A stretch of DNA of 64,000 nucleotides from Cytospora piceicola (taxonomy: Eukaryota > Ascomycota > Sordariomycetes > Diaporthales > Cytosporaceae): the NCBI GenBank assembly GCA_023375675.1, contig JALQBC010000019.1:124001-188000 (forward strand), given 5' to 3'. Shown one piece after another: positions 35,641 to 48,602 of the stretch. Within the stretch, counting starts at the first letter, position 1. Each line of letters starts with the position of its first letter. The notes under the pieces were generated by a model that did no database searches, was not told the DNA's origin, and saw nothing but the letters and a program-made list of their open reading frames with translations. The position numbers were made by a program, and so were the translations under genes.

Positions 35641-38369
35641 TTACCCCCCCCGTAAAAAAAATAAGCAGTAAACGAGTTTAAACTACTAGCCTTTAAAGTA
35701 CGACTGTTTTCTAAGTAAAGGTAAAGTACCTTTAAGATAAACTACTACGCTAAAAGCCTATAATCCCTAATAACGAGGTATTTTTATAGTCGTGCTAACT
35801 AATCGCTAGATAGCCTTATATAGCTATTTATTTTACTAATCGTATACTCTTACGTACCGCCGCCTTTAGTAATATCGCTTTCTTCGTCGCTTTACACACT
35901 CCCTTCCGTACCTATAATAGTATATTATCGTCGATATAGTTACTATTAGCGACACCTAACTTATAAGCTATATCCTAATTATCTAGTTGTTTTAAAGGGC
36001 CTTCGTACTCGGGGTATTAATTATAGAATTCTCTTAATTTTACAGGTATATTCTTAAAATTAACTACGTCGTAATATTTTAAGTCAGGATCTTAACCGCG
36101 CTATTAAACCTAGTACTACAGCCTATTATATCGTACCTATAAGGATAAAACTTTATCTACTTTCTATTTATTAACACCGTTTACTTTATCCGCTAGCGGC
36201 CGCTTATATTCTTAGCTTAGTAACAGGTTATTAAGGTAAAGACGAAGGCGGTTAGTATAAAATATATTCGATATCCGTTATAAATCGGAAACCTTTAACT
36301 TATATAAGTAACCCTTTATAACACAGATATAATACGCTTACCGAGTAAATAGTATATCGAGCTTTTCGTTAAAACGGTCTAATAACTATAGCTTTTTAAT
36401 AATAAATACCTTATCTCTAATACTAAAGTTAGGCTTACGGCAGTATTTATTCGTTTATATCGTTATACGGTCTTATATACGCTTTAACGTAGCCCGAGCT
36501 ATCTTAATATAGCTTTTTAAGGTATCCGTTATCTGTTAAGTATTAGTACAGGCTAGCCTTTCTCGGGCCGTAAGGTTTTTTATATCCGATATACGGGCCT
36601 CTTAATTAAATTATAAAAGCATTAGGTAGCTGTAAATAACTTCGAATAGTATTATACCTTCTAATATATTATACAGGGTGCTAGCTTAAACCGTGTTTAT
36701 TGCAGGTAAGGCTTTAAGCTAGTTTTATTAATAATAATTAGTATATATCTGTAAACGCTAATCTAATTACTTATAGTAGTTTTCGACTTATCCTATAAAC
36801 TAAAAGTATCCGGCTGTAGATAATTTCTAAGTAAATCTTAAAATCTTCGATATTTTATTCGTAAAATCTATAATAAACTAAAAACCTTTATCCGAGCTAA
36901 TAGTTTAAGGCAAACTATATACTCGAAAAGAACTATAGTAGTATATCTATACGGTATCTTTAACGGTAGCTATACAGTAATATATAATAAACTATATCTC
37001 TTTTATTAGCTTATCGATAATATTAAATATATTATCGTATCCGGACTTACTTATTAATATATACTTAAAGTTTATAACGATATAATACTACTTTTGTAAT
37101 AATATAGGAAGTAGGTAAAGCAGGCCGGGGGTTTTATCGTAAAGTGTCTTTACCGAGCGATATAAATAGTTACCGATATATACGTTAATATCCTTAGCTA
37201 TCCTTAGCTATTAATATTTAGTAGTAACTAATCGGCGGGTTTTATTATAACCTAGGTAAGCTATAATAATACGGCTATATACCTCTTTAATAACTTTAAT
37301 ACGAAGGTTATTCTCGGCCGAGACGACTAACCTGCTTTTATATAATATATAGTCCTGTAAGAATAACTAATAAAAGGCGTTATCCTAGGCCTTTTAGCGG
37401 TATATCTCTAAATTCGTATCTAATCGATTTACTTTTAATATAGCTTTAACTAGCAGTACTCCCGATAAAGGCGGTACTTTATTATACTCTTCTAATATAT
37501 ATAAGTTACGTACTTCGAGGGAATTAGTAATAAACGGCTTAGCCGTAAAAACAACTACGTCTATAAGGTTATAGTCTATATATCGAAAAATAGCTATTTC
37601 TTGCTTAGCTTCTTATCTTACTTTAAAGGTTTTTAGCTTAGCCGCCTTACGTAAAAGAAAGTCGGTAATTATATTATTAAAGCCTAATCGGTAAGTAATT
37701 ACGTAGTAATACTAAAAAAGAGTTGTAGCTTAATTAGCCTAACGCTAATTTAATAAACGTTTAGTTATAAAGTATTTTAAAGCTCTATAGTCTATAATAA
37801 TAGTAAATAGCTAAGGTTTTTACTATCCGATAAGCTTCGTACGCTATACCTTTAAAGCCCGGACTACGGCTATTAATTCTTTATCGTAAATAGGGTAGTT
37901 TAATACAGGCCCGTATAATATCTCGAAGTAAAACACGACAGGATATTAAGTACTATCCTCGGCGATTTAAGATAAAACATCGGCGAGTATACTATCGGAT
38001 ACGTCTGTTTCTACCTTTATTTCCCTATTAGAATAATAATATTATAGTAAAAGTACGTAGATTAGTACGTCCTTTAATAACTAAAAGACGCTTTTCTCCG
38101 CCTTACCTTAAGTCTAAGCTACGTCTTTATATATTAGTACTATTAACGGTTTTACTAGCCGATTATATTTAGAGACGAATTTCCGATAAAAGTTATAGAA
38201 TCCTAAAAAGGATTACACCTCTTTAACGGTAGTTAGTACTTCCTAATCCTAAACCACTAAAATCTTCTTAAAGTTTATAGCTATATTATTAGTACTAATA
38301 ATAAACTTAAGGTATTTAGTTTTCGTTATATAAAACTCGTACTTTTTAAAATCGGCGTAAAGTCTAGCT

Positions 38370-38900
38370 ATATAAAGCTTTTCGAGTACTTATTATACGT
38401 ATTTACAATATTCCTTTAACGAATTAAAGTAAATTAAAATATCGTCGATATACGTATAAACATACTTATTAAAGTATTCCCGGAGCTAGTTATTAATAAA
38501 TCTTTAAAATATAGTTAATCTATTAGTTAGACTAAATAGTATTACTTTATATTTATATAAGCTATAATATACCTAGAAGGTCGTTAGCTTCTCGTCTTCC
38601 GGTCGAGCTATCTTAATCTTATAGAAGGCCTATCTAATATTAATTTTAATAAAGATTTTCGCTTTTAAAATCCAAGCTAGTATCTCTTTAATTAAAAATA
38701 GTAGGTACTAGTCTCGCTTAGTAATAACGTTTAATTTTCGGTAGTTAACGTAAAATCGTAACCTTCCGTCAGCCTTATAAGAAAAGAGTACTAGTAATAC
38801 CTATAAAGCCGTACTACTCTCGATAAAACTCTTTTAAAGGCTCTTAGTAATATATTTTCGATATACTTTAAGCTCTTCTACCGACATCTTATATAGTAAA
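38370..38900 (-). pseudogene. Reverse transcriptase core of chromovirus B
   Basis: The minus frame contains YIDDILIYFNSL (catalytic YIDD at 38452-38441), then the thumb segment RRVLEKLY-like and ADFKKYEF, typical of Ty3/gypsy RT. It is interrupted by RIP stops. Confidence 0.85.
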
Positions 38901-41900
38901 GAGTACTTAAAGTTTTCGAGCCTTATACTTTCCTTTAAATAAATATAATAATTAATATATCGGTAAAAAACTAACGTATTAAACTCGTATTTACTTTAAC
39001 TATTAAGTAGATAGTAATACTTAAGCGGTACTATCTTTAGCGTTTTCTAGCGGAGTTCCTTTTTATTATACGGTAATATCTCTTTATATTATTCCTTTCG
39101 CTTATTCACGATTAATTTCTCGATTTTATATAAGTTTATAAAACTAATTAAGTCTTCCGATTAGCTAGTAGTTTTAATAAAAAATAGTACATTTATTACG
39201 TATACGTCGATCTAGTACTTATACTATCTAATTCCGTCCCTTCTTAAGATATATATACTATACGCGTCGTATTACGTTCTTAAAAGGTCTTTTTAGCGAC
39301 GTAAGGGTAAAGATAAAGGGGTTTATTTAAACTTATATAAGTCGGGGTTATATAACTCCCGGTCTATAATCCTTAAACCTTTATCTCGCGATAAGTAAGA
39401 CTATATAAAAACAGAAGTATAAACTAGTAAACGTAATATAAACAGATATTATATCTTAAATATCGGTAGTTAAATAAGAACTACTTTCGTTAACGCTTTA
39501 GTTTTTAACGTAAGTTAAGAGTCGCCTGTTATAATATCTTTTAGTTCTTTAACGCGTTATTTAATAAGTTATCGTACTACGTAGTACCGAGGGTCTTTAT
39601 TTTTTACTTCCTTTTACCGTTATCGGCGTTTATCGTCGTAGTTTATAGCTTACTCTCGTTATCGGACCTCTTTATCTTATTCTAAGTTATATATCTAATA
39701 TATATCGTTATCTATAAGGATATTTATAAAGTTATAGCTCGGTATCTACTCTTCCGGATAATATAGGTATTTACTTATACAGTCGATTATAATATTATAG
39801 TGTTCGAACTATTTCCTATTAAGGATAATATTATATTTTATATTAAGTATAAAAAAGGGAAGCCTTAGTTCTATTCTGCTATATATCCTTAAAGCGGTAA
39901 CTAAAGCTATATTTAATAGTTAAGTAAATTTACCGTCGTATTTTCTAACTATTTATAAGTTAAACCTTATAATCTATTAAGGTTAAAGTAATTTTTTTAC
40001 TCGTTATATAAATTTTAAACTTATAAATATATATCCGCCTACTCCTATATTAACTAAAGCTTTTATAGTTAAAAACAGTCTATTATTAACTATCGAATAT
40101 AATATAGTAAAGGTATCGCCTTTTAAGTATTTCTAAAATAAGTTAAATAGTAGCTTATCTAGCTACTTTTCTTTAAATATTGTATACTATTTATTTTATA
40201 TCGATATATTCTTTAAAAGGAAGTTAATTTACCTTAAGGTTACTCGTTTCTTAAGTCGCCGTCGCTTTCTATATTTAGCTTATCGTTAGTTAATATAGTA
40301 GTAGGTAGTAGCTATTAAGGAAACAGTTTACTATATAAGTAATTAATACGGTTACTTCGCTAAACTAGCTTTTCGTTATTATTCTTAAAGACATCGAGGT
40401 ATTTAAATAATCGATAACCCTCCTTCTTACATATAAAACACTTTCCTTTTTTAACTAACTTTTTAAATTCTTCCTTACTTAACAGGTTAACGATAACGTT
40501 ACAGCGAAGTTATTTAAACTCTTTACCTTATTCTTTCGACGTAAATATACCGCTCCGAATACTACTAGTTAATAATTAATTACCTTTAAGTTAAGTAGTA
40601 GCACGCGCTTTCTCTCTCTTAGCTTTAGCTATAGCTACGGCTTAAGTATTAGTAAAGTTTACTTACTAAGTAAATTAAAAAAGCTTTATATATTCTATAA
40701 AGTTATTTAAGAACTAAACGGCTAAAGCGTTTTAAAATATAGGCGTTAAGCGGTGTTAAAACTTATCCTTTTAAATTACTTAAAGCTTAAAAAGCTTAAC
40801 CGCTAAGTAAACGAAAGCGTTTTAAAAAGCCTAGTATAAGATAGTAGACTTATTATAAGATTTAGGGTATATTATATTTAACGTATTCTACTTATTTTAC
40901 GTTTTTTTTCTTTAGTTAAGGTTACTGTATTATAAGTCTAAGTATCGGAAAACAGACTCGATAGTAAAGAAACGTTTAAGGTTTTAATAGTCGAGGTACG
41001 GTATAATATTCTTAATAAAAATTCTAGCTATACAGCCTATAATATAGTTAATTTTCGAGGATTCGGTAAAGAACTAGTCCGTATTATTATACAGACAGTT
41101 TTAAACTTTTATCTTTTATACCTTATAAGAAACCTTATCTTATTTAAAGTCGTTATAAAACTCGGAGGTATTATTAACTTTCGCCGTACGACGAACTTTT
41201 ATTTTACCTTCTATAAATTAAGTATATAAAGAACTAAAGGTACTATTTCGTTAGTATCTCCTATCGGGGTCGGGCGGAAAAGGAGCGTTATACGTTAAAT
41301 AAGTAAGGTTAATAACTAGTTAGTTACTATCGTTAAGTTATATTTAAAGCTCGTAGATACGCTCGTCGTATAAACCGATCTCGCCGAGCATCGTATCGTT
41401 TAAAACGAGGTTATTTAAGGTAGGTTTCTCCGTATTAGTCGTATTACGCAGGCCTTCTATTACGTTAACCGCCTCGACTTTAAACTTAGTAGCCTACTAG
41501 TATAACACGTTAAGGTTCTAATCTAACTCGACGGTAACTTAGTAAAGGTCTTTTACTTAGGTTATTAGGGCCGCTATACCTAAAGATCGAAGCTTATATT
41601 CTTAAAAAAAAGCGTTTATATTCTCTGTAAATCGGTTTTTAAAAGAACTTAAATTTATTAGATTATTAATTAAAGGCTAAGCAGCCTTACCTGCTTTAGT
41701 TAAAGGTCTAAAAATATATCCCGGACTGTCTTCTCGAGTTTCGTATAAGACGGCTAACTAATAAACCTTTTCGATAAAGTCGTCGCCGAGGTCGCTAACA
41801 GAGAACGTATACCTATACTTATAGAATTTCTCTTTTAAAAAGTCGCGTAGAAAATCGGTAAACGTCGGGTTAGTTTCGAGAATATCCTCGTAGTCTTCGA

Positions 41901-42273
41901 AGATACCTTCTTCGGTCTCCTATTAAAGAGTTACTATACTAGCGATCTTCTTATCAGGATTAATAATACGATAAGTTAGTGCTATACTAGAGCGTTATCG
42001 TAGCGGGGTCTTAAGGGCCTTATCCTCCTGTAGCAGGGTTAATAAAAACTCACCGAGGTTAAATCGGACCTCTTTCTAAGCTTTCTTAGCCCGTCTGTCT
42101 TAATCGTCTCGCACTATCGTAACGGTCGCAACGTCGCGTCGCTGTTTAACGCGAGCAATATTATCTAAGGTTCTATAATCGGTCGCGTCGTACGAGCGAT
42201 ATTGTCTAAGGTTCTGTTAGTATTATAAGCCTTCTTAGGCTATAGAATAATTAATTAAGGTAAGCTAAAATAA

Positions 42274-42484
42274 TATCACGATACACTAGAATAATAGAGG
42301 TAAAGCTATAATTCTAATATAAATATAAGCATTTTAGCTAAAGAGAAAGGGAAGGCTTAAGCATAGCCAGGCCCTTTTAATCGAAGGTCTAAATACTAAG
42401 GTACGGCTAAGCCTAGTAGGTCACTTAGTCTATGCGCAGGCGCGCTAGGTCAGGTGACCCCTAGCCCTACGCCGTTCCGTTACA
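42274..42484 (-). repeat. Right LTR of chromovirus B (5' LTR)
   Basis: 211 bp, same ends as the left copy. Differences are C/T and G/A transitions. Confidence 0.92.
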
Positions 42485-43109
42485 GTTATTATTATCGGTA
42501 TTATTAAGTAGACGTCTTTCGATACGATAAATAAAACTAAAATAAATATAAAGCTTATTCTTACGTTAAAATACTTAAGCTAATATAGTTTAAACGTTTA
42601 TTATATTCCGAAGGTAACTAACGTATTAATAAATACTATCTTTAAACTACCGATAAGTTAATAGCTTATAAAAAATAATAATATATTCGGTAAATTATAA
42701 GAAGATACCGTTTTATATAATATATCCGAAATCTCTATCGACTAAACGTTTAAAGATTATATCGTTATAAGATATTAAGAATATATTAGTTAAACTAATA
42801 TTATTTAATAACTATAGAGTAATTAAATAAAAACGAACGTATTATTCGAGTTAAATATAGATAAACTCTTATATTTCGTAAAGTTATTAGGTAAATAACG
42901 CTTTTATATCCCGGTATAAGTAGCTACAGATCTTATCGTTAAAGCTTATAACGTTAAATACTATTTCGATAAAAACAGAGTTTAATACGACTTTACCGAC
43001 CGGTTTATAATTAGGAATTACTATCGGAAAGTCTTCGAATATATTAAAAATTATCCGGTCTATATAGTAAATCGTAATAAAAACTAATAGCTATTAAAGG
43101 AAATATAGC

Positions 43110-43900
43110 CTATTCTTTTATTACTAATCTTGTTTTATACTATTACTATAAACTTTATAACGACTTTACTTAACGTTTTAGCTGTTAATACTTTATAAGT
43201 AATCTTTAAAGTACTTTTTTTTAACGTTTTTCTCTCGGTTATAAATAAATATAGTAAAACGACTATCGTTATCTTTAGTAATACTGTATATATAGCTATA
43301 GATTAGATATATATACTATTATATATATTATATCTATATAACTAAAGTATTTTACGATATATTATCTTTAATAAAGATTTTAAGTTTCTTTCGGATTTTT
43401 AATAAAGCTTATAGTCCGGTTTAAACACTAAGTTAACTTATTTAACCGCTTAACACTTATAAACCGACGGCTAGTTTAAAAGTAAAAATAAAATAGTAGA
43501 ATTAATAGTCCGGATATTCGTTATAACGTATCTTAAAGTCGAATAAACCGATATTATCTTAATATTATAGTTTAACTTAAATAACGCCTATAATAAAACT
43601 ATAAAATACTTTACTAACTAGCTTTTATATAGATTTAATCTTACCGGAATAAGTTAGCTAAGAGAAGATATTCCGGCGTTAGCTTAAGATATATTTTAAA
43701 AAGAAGCGTAACTTATAATCGCCGAGGCTTAAATAACTATAAAATTATAATATAATAAAAAGTATTGTTAATATAAGTTTACTTTAAGTAACTAAGTTTT
43801 TATTAAACTCTATTATAGCTATACGTTACTTAAGAATTTAGCTTAAAAGTATTCTTAATAATATATAAAACCGTTTTAAGTTATATATAAGGTAAGTAAA
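43110..43900 (+). pseudogene. Integrase core remnant of gypsy A
   Basis: The plus frame reads FYTITINFITTL (from MDFITGL), VINKYSKTTIVIF, then HIIFNKDFKFLSDF and LTYLTAYTYKPTA (from the ...FLSDFW...STAYHPQTDG block of rve-type integrases). Broken by RIP stops. Confidence 0.75.
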
Positions 43901-44599
43901 TTAATATATAAGCTTAAAATAGCTTTATATATAAATATTTATTTAGTATTATTTATAATTTATTTATCTTTAAATAAGCTGTTATAGTTTAATCTATATA
44001 AGTAAGATTTATTAGCTATAAAGCCTATAAAAGTAGATAATAAAAAGGCGTAAAGGTATAATAAAGCCTTTAAATATTATAAGTTATAGTATATTATAGC
44101 TAAACGTAAGCAGAAGTATAGTTATAAGTAGCTATATATCAAGTATTTTATAAAATAAACCGATTACTTTAGCTATTTTAACGTATAAATACTATAAGAT
44201 ACTTTAAATACTAATAAAATAATTTAAGAATTTAAAATAAAACAGAAAAAGATAAAAAAGCTATATATTTAGTTAGTAATAAAAAGAGAACCGCTTATAA
44301 AGTAACTAAAACCCGGAGAAATAGTTACTTAAGTATTATAGCCTTAGTTAAAAAGAAGACTACTTAGTAAATAACCGGTAAATCGGCCGGTAACGCCGGT
44401 ATTAAAGCCGAAAAGTAATATTCGACGTTTATAAAAGGTTATTAGGTAATAAAGGTTAAATACGTCTACGTTAATATTAAGTAATAAACAATAATAAAAA
44501 AAACTTATTTACCGACCGACTATTAACTTAAACTTCTTTTTTTATATTATTTACTATTTTTTTTTATTTTATTCCTTTTATTAAAGCTTACTTTTAAAA

Positions 44600-46531
44600 T
44601 ACTATATTATTAGCTTAACTATTATATAAAATATTTTACTTAAGAACTTACTTTAAAGTTACTGTTTACTCGCTATTTTATATAATTTAAAATTATTATA
44701 TCGAACTCGCTTTATATTTACTATTAAATATATATACTAAACTAAAAAACCTATATAAAATATTAATAGCCGAATATTTCGTAAATACTTTAAAATACTA
44801 AAGTTTTACTTAATACTATATCTTACCTTTTATAACCTTAGTTATTTATACTTATAGAAAAGCCGTATAAAGGAATACTTAATAAAGGTTTATAAGGCTT
44901 TACGTCGGGATATATTAAACCTCGATAGATATAGATAAAGACTTTACCTATATAAAAAAGAATCGGCAGTATCTGTTAAGATATCTGCTATTAACATCCG
45001 ATTTAATACTTACTTATATTATTATACGGCCGAGTAGATATATTTTCGATAAAAAATAATCGATAAAGGATATACTAACCTTACCGACCGAAAAATAGAG
45101 TTTAATATATATATACCGTCCTTAAAGCTTTTAGCGTATTCGATTAGCTATAAGATTACTTATCGTAAAGCTTAACAATACCTTAGTTAATATTTTATCT
45201 TTATATAGATTAACTACAATAATACGTTATACTACAGATAAAAGCTTTATCTTAATATATAAAACGGCTATATAGGCTAAGTAATAGATCTATTTATAAA
45301 CGAATATAAAGAAACTAACTTAGTATATTTATTAGATTCTTTTATAATATCGGTTTAAAAAGGTTTAAACCTATTTACTTACGGTTTTTTTATATCTTTA
45401 TCTATTTTATTTCGTAAGTATAATAAATATATCTGTTATAATAAAAGAGGCTAATTCGCTTAAAACGTAAGTAACTTTACTATTAATAAAATAAACCTAG
45501 TTATAATATAATACGTTACTATAAGCCTATAGTTTTTAAATACCGAGCTTATAAATACCGGTTATATTACTATAAAAGAATAATAAAAGACTAAAAAGAA
45601 ATATTATAGCTTTATATCCGATATTATTACTTATACCGAGGTCGTTATAAACGCTTTTAAAGAGCTTAAAGCGTAGCTAACTTTTAAACGTTTATTATAA
45701 AACTTATAGTTATCGGGCCGAAGAGGCTTATCTACTGCTTTTATCCTTATAAAAAACGATATTAAAGAAAAACTAGTATATAGCTTCCGGTTTAACCTTA
45801 TTAAAAGCTTTTTTATAGGTAAAAAGCGTTACGTTACTAATAACGGTTCGCTTATTATAGTCTATAAATCAGATAAGTTTAAGGTAAATTTACTTCTTAT
45901 AAAACGTAAACGTTTAATATACCTTATCGCCGTTATCGACGATATATATAAAAACGATAAGCTTAAAGCGTCTGTTTAGTTTAATACTACTACGTCTACT
46001 ATATATACTATCGAGATAAACTATAAGCTTAAAACTAACGTTTATATTTAGATAAATAGCTAAAAGCTTTACGTTATTTTACTACTTAACGTAACTAGTA
46101 TTAGTATTATAGTATTATACGGTATCGCTATATAAATAGTAAACTTTATCTACCGTATTTAAAAACTCGATAAAAAATCGTATATATAATACTTTAACGT
46201 TACTTTTATATTTAAGTACTTTTTCTGCTACCGAATAGACTTTAATCTTATTAAAACTAAGTTTTAAAAGGATAACGATATTAACTAAGCGAGTACTTAC
46301 TATAAATAAAAACGTTTTTATATAGATAACTTCGGTTATACGTTTACCGAAACGTTTAAACGCCGCTTATACAGTATAAATTCGTACCTTAAGGCTTATA
46401 GTATAATTAAAGCTATAGCTTTAACGTTTAATAAAGTCGCGATACTAACTAAAAACGTTTTTAATAAAGATATAAAGGTGTTATTCGGTCTGCTATCCTT
46501 TTTAGCTAAAAAAGAGTTAAAACTCTATTAA
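44600..46531 (+). pseudogene. Extra long reading frame of gypsy A downstream of integrase, unknown function
   Basis: A single plus frame (codons in phase with 46529-46531 TAA) can be followed back to ~44600, about 640 codons, interrupted only by TAA/TAG of the kind RIP makes. It contains long stop-free runs, for example ~45750-45990, with RKRLIYLIAVIDDIYKNDK. It ends in a stop-free C-terminal part (GYTFTETFKRRLYSIN, VLFGLLSFLAKKELKLY). It lies after the integrase/chromodomain region and about 560 bp before the 3' LTR. No domain is recognised. It may be a third retrotransposon ORF, a captured host gene, or a further buried element. Confidence 0.6.
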
Positions 46532-47094
46532 GTTCTTTAAGAATATATTTCGTTTAGTTATTATTTAGTCGTTATTTTATAGTTATTTTTATATTCGTTA
46601 TTTTACGTCTATAGGTTTATAAGCTTTTTCGTAATATCGACTATACACGTAAGTAAACCGACGTCGTATAGCAGGTATTTAAAGATAAAAATAGTCGTTA
46701 CCTTTCTTTTTCTATTTATTTAATAGTATTAATAGTACACGTAGGTGTATTAATACTATAAGGTAAGTATTTAAAGATAAAAACTACTTTCGTTTTTCTT
46801 TTTTTTACGGTTAACTATACTTTTTTCTTAACTATACCTTATATTTCTATAAACTTTTATTTCTTTTACTATATATACTACTATAGTCTACTTAAGCCTT
46901 CGCCGGTCTTTTTATCGGATTATAATTTAAATACCGTTATTATTTAAATATAGTACCCTTTTCGTAAATTAATAACGGTTCTTCTCCTTATCTTATAAAT
47001 ATAACTATCTTTATATTATAGACTTATTATTAATCTAATTATAATTATAATACCTATATCTCTGTAGATAAAGATTTTTTTTTCCGGGGGTAAT

Positions 47095-47332
47095 TATTAT
47101 ATACCTACCGGTAGGTTTATAACGAACCTACCTATAAACATACCTACGAATTTATCGTATATTTACCGGTAATTCGGACGGTTAAACGTACGGTAATTAT
47201 ATAGTAAACTTAAGGTAAGTTTACAGTAGGTTCGTAGGTCTGTATATAGTTTATAAAAGTACTCGGTTATATAAAGAGAGAAAAAGAGAATCCATCCTTA
47301 TTATATATTACTATACCGTACCGTTATTAATA
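47095..47332 (+). repeat. 3' LTR of gypsy A
   Basis: 238 bp, matching 27668-27905. It is preceded by a T-run and CCGGGGG at ~47074-47090, where the polypurine tract is expected. Confidence 0.9.
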
Positions 47333-47337
47333 AGCTT

Positions 47338-48588
47338 TAGCTATAACGTAAAGCTTATACTATATATATACTTATTAAACCTTAAAGTATATAAATATTT
47401 TTAATAACGAAAAGGCTAATAAACTTATTAACGAAAGCTATTATTTTCCGATCTTTTTTAAGTTAATATTAGTTTTTTTACTTTCTGTTATCTAATAAAC
47501 TATAAAAAAACAGATTAACTAAGCCTTTTAAACTTAATAGTATTAAGCTATACCGGAGTATTATACCTCTTTTAAGTTAGCTATAAAAGCCGTATACTTT
47601 TTTAAGCTTTTAGCTTTATAACGTTTTTTATAGTATTTACTTATTACTTATACTAGTTATAACGACTTTTAGTTATATTATTAGCGCTTTTAATACTATA
47701 ATATTACGTTAAAATACTTTTATAACCGGCTAAAAACCTTTAGATATATTTTTCGATATATTTATGTTTTTTATACTTTATAATTAAAGATATTACTTTT
47801 AAACGTAAAAGCTATTTATAAATATTTCGATAAAGACTTTTTAAAATACCTTAGTTTAATAAAACAGTCGGGTTTCTTTTCTCGCTTTATTAAATATCGG
47901 TATTTATAAGTATATTAAAATATTACCTCTCGGTTTTTTAATATAACGGTATATCTTTTACTTTTTACTTAAGAATATTTTATTTCTTTATTTTTATTTT
48001 TATTTCTATTTTTATTTTTATTTTTACTTTTATTTTACTTTATTCTCTTTTTAACGTTTATATTTCGATATTAATAGTTCTTATAGCCTTTTTTAAATAA
48101 GCCGTTATAAAGCTTTAGTAGTTAACTTCGACTTTTTTCGGATATTAAGTCGTTCGATTATATTATAAATATACCTAAAACCGACTAAACGTTTATAGTT
48201 ATAATAATAGTTAATGTTTTTTACCTTTAATATAGCGGTATAAAAGTAAGGTAAGTTTTAAATAAAAGGTTTCGTTTAGTTAATATAGTATTTTAAGTTT
48301 AGTTATAGGTTTTAAATAATAAGTAGTTTTTTACTATAGGTATAGGTTTCCCCTTTAATTTAGTATTACGTTATAGTTAGCTAAAGAACCGTAGCCCGGG
48401 TTACGTTAAAATTATCTAGAATTATATAATCACCCTTCCGGTAATCCCTTAAGCACCGCTACGCCGTAAGCCTTATAAGAGGCAGGCCGGCTATAGCGCT
48501 GCGTATAGTGTAGATATATGCAGATACTAACCGCCTCTGGCCTTCGGCCCTTCGGCGGTTAAATTCATCTCTCTCTCTCTCTCTCTCT
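47338..48588 (-). mobile_element. Outer unidentified element, right segment
   Basis: About 1.25 kb continues the outer element after gypsy A and its AGCTT duplication. The inner part is RIP-saturated. The last ~170 bp (48420-48588) keeps more GC and CA/TG and contains a strong inverted repeat and a CT tract. No LTR or TIR matches the left end at 22625. Confidence 0.5.
48529..48588. repeat. GC-rich nested hairpin plus (CT)n tract at the outer element's right end
   Basis: AACCGCC...GGCGGTT forms an outer stem enclosing GGCC-TTC-GGCC. It is followed by AAATTCAT and ten or more CT units that run straight into the right host duplication. It could be a 3' structural signal with a simple-repeat tail, or a 5' leader structure on the other strand. 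Confidence 0.65.
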
Positions 48589-48602
48589 CTGCTGGAGGGC
48601 TG
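48589..48602. repeat. Right target-site duplication of the 26-kb insertion
   Basis: CTGCTGGAGGGCTG, identical to 22611-22624. The host reading frame (tgc tgg agg gct gca) resumes here without loss or gain of bases. Confidence 0.85.

Larger units (their letters stand above)
35430..42484 (-). mobile_element. Ty3/gypsy chromovirus B, nested in A
   Basis: Two 211-bp LTRs (35430-35640 and 42274-42484) are flanked by the duplication GTTAT (35425-35429 and 42485-42489). Total length is 7.06 kb. The element reads on the minus strand in gypsy order. A CCHC zinc knuckle (CFICKKEGYRLFKY, last Cys lost to RIP) lies at ~40445-40400. RT with an intact YIDD (38452-38441) is followed by SFLGFYNFYRKFV and an RNase H with YDKELIAVVRALK. 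Integrase lies at ~37260-36650 (YLGYNKTRRL, SDKGF, STAGYF..IGQVE). A chromodomain-like C-terminus is at ~36220-36070. Both CpA and TpG are depleted, but many coding motifs remain legible. All frames are broken, so it is inactive. Confidence 0.92.
27668..47332 (+). mobile_element. Ty3/gypsy LTR retrotransposon A (nested inside outer element; hosts B and C)
   Basis: Two 238-bp LTRs (27668-27905 and 47095-47332) are flanked by the 5-bp duplication AGCTT (27663-27667 and 47333-47337). LTR ends read TA...TA, as expected if TG...CA was hit by RIP. Without B and C the element is about 10.6 kb, long for a fungal gypsy. Plus-strand remnants follow the gypsy order: RT (~34390-35429, FIDN for FIDD at 34660-34671), then after the B insertion an integrase core (~43110-43900, HIIFNKDFKFLSDF at ~43350-43400, from an ISDRDPKFLSDFW-type motif). 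A further long frame precedes the 3' LTR. A GC-rich tract (CCGGGGG) sits just before the 3' LTR, where the polypurine tract belongs. Every protein frame is broken by RIP stops. Confidence 0.9.
22625..48602. mobile_element. 26-kb nested, RIP-saturated transposon block splitting a gene
   Basis: The sequence between the two copies of the host 14-mer is AT-rich. Over most of its length CpA and TpG are nearly absent while TpA is very common and CpG, CpC and CpT survive, which is the signature of RIP at CpA. Four elements can be separated by their terminal repeats and target-site duplications: an outer element, gypsy A inside it, and gypsy B and LTR element C inside A. Both edges are sharp: coding sequence on either side keeps normal composition. 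Stretches inside with no separate entry hold RIP-degraded element sequence and no intact gene. Confidence 0.92.

Noticed and set aside
48529..48588. Helitron 3' end (hairpin near terminus)
   Set aside because: The terminus is not CTRR, insertion was not between A and T, and there is a 12-14 bp target duplication, which Helitrons do not make.
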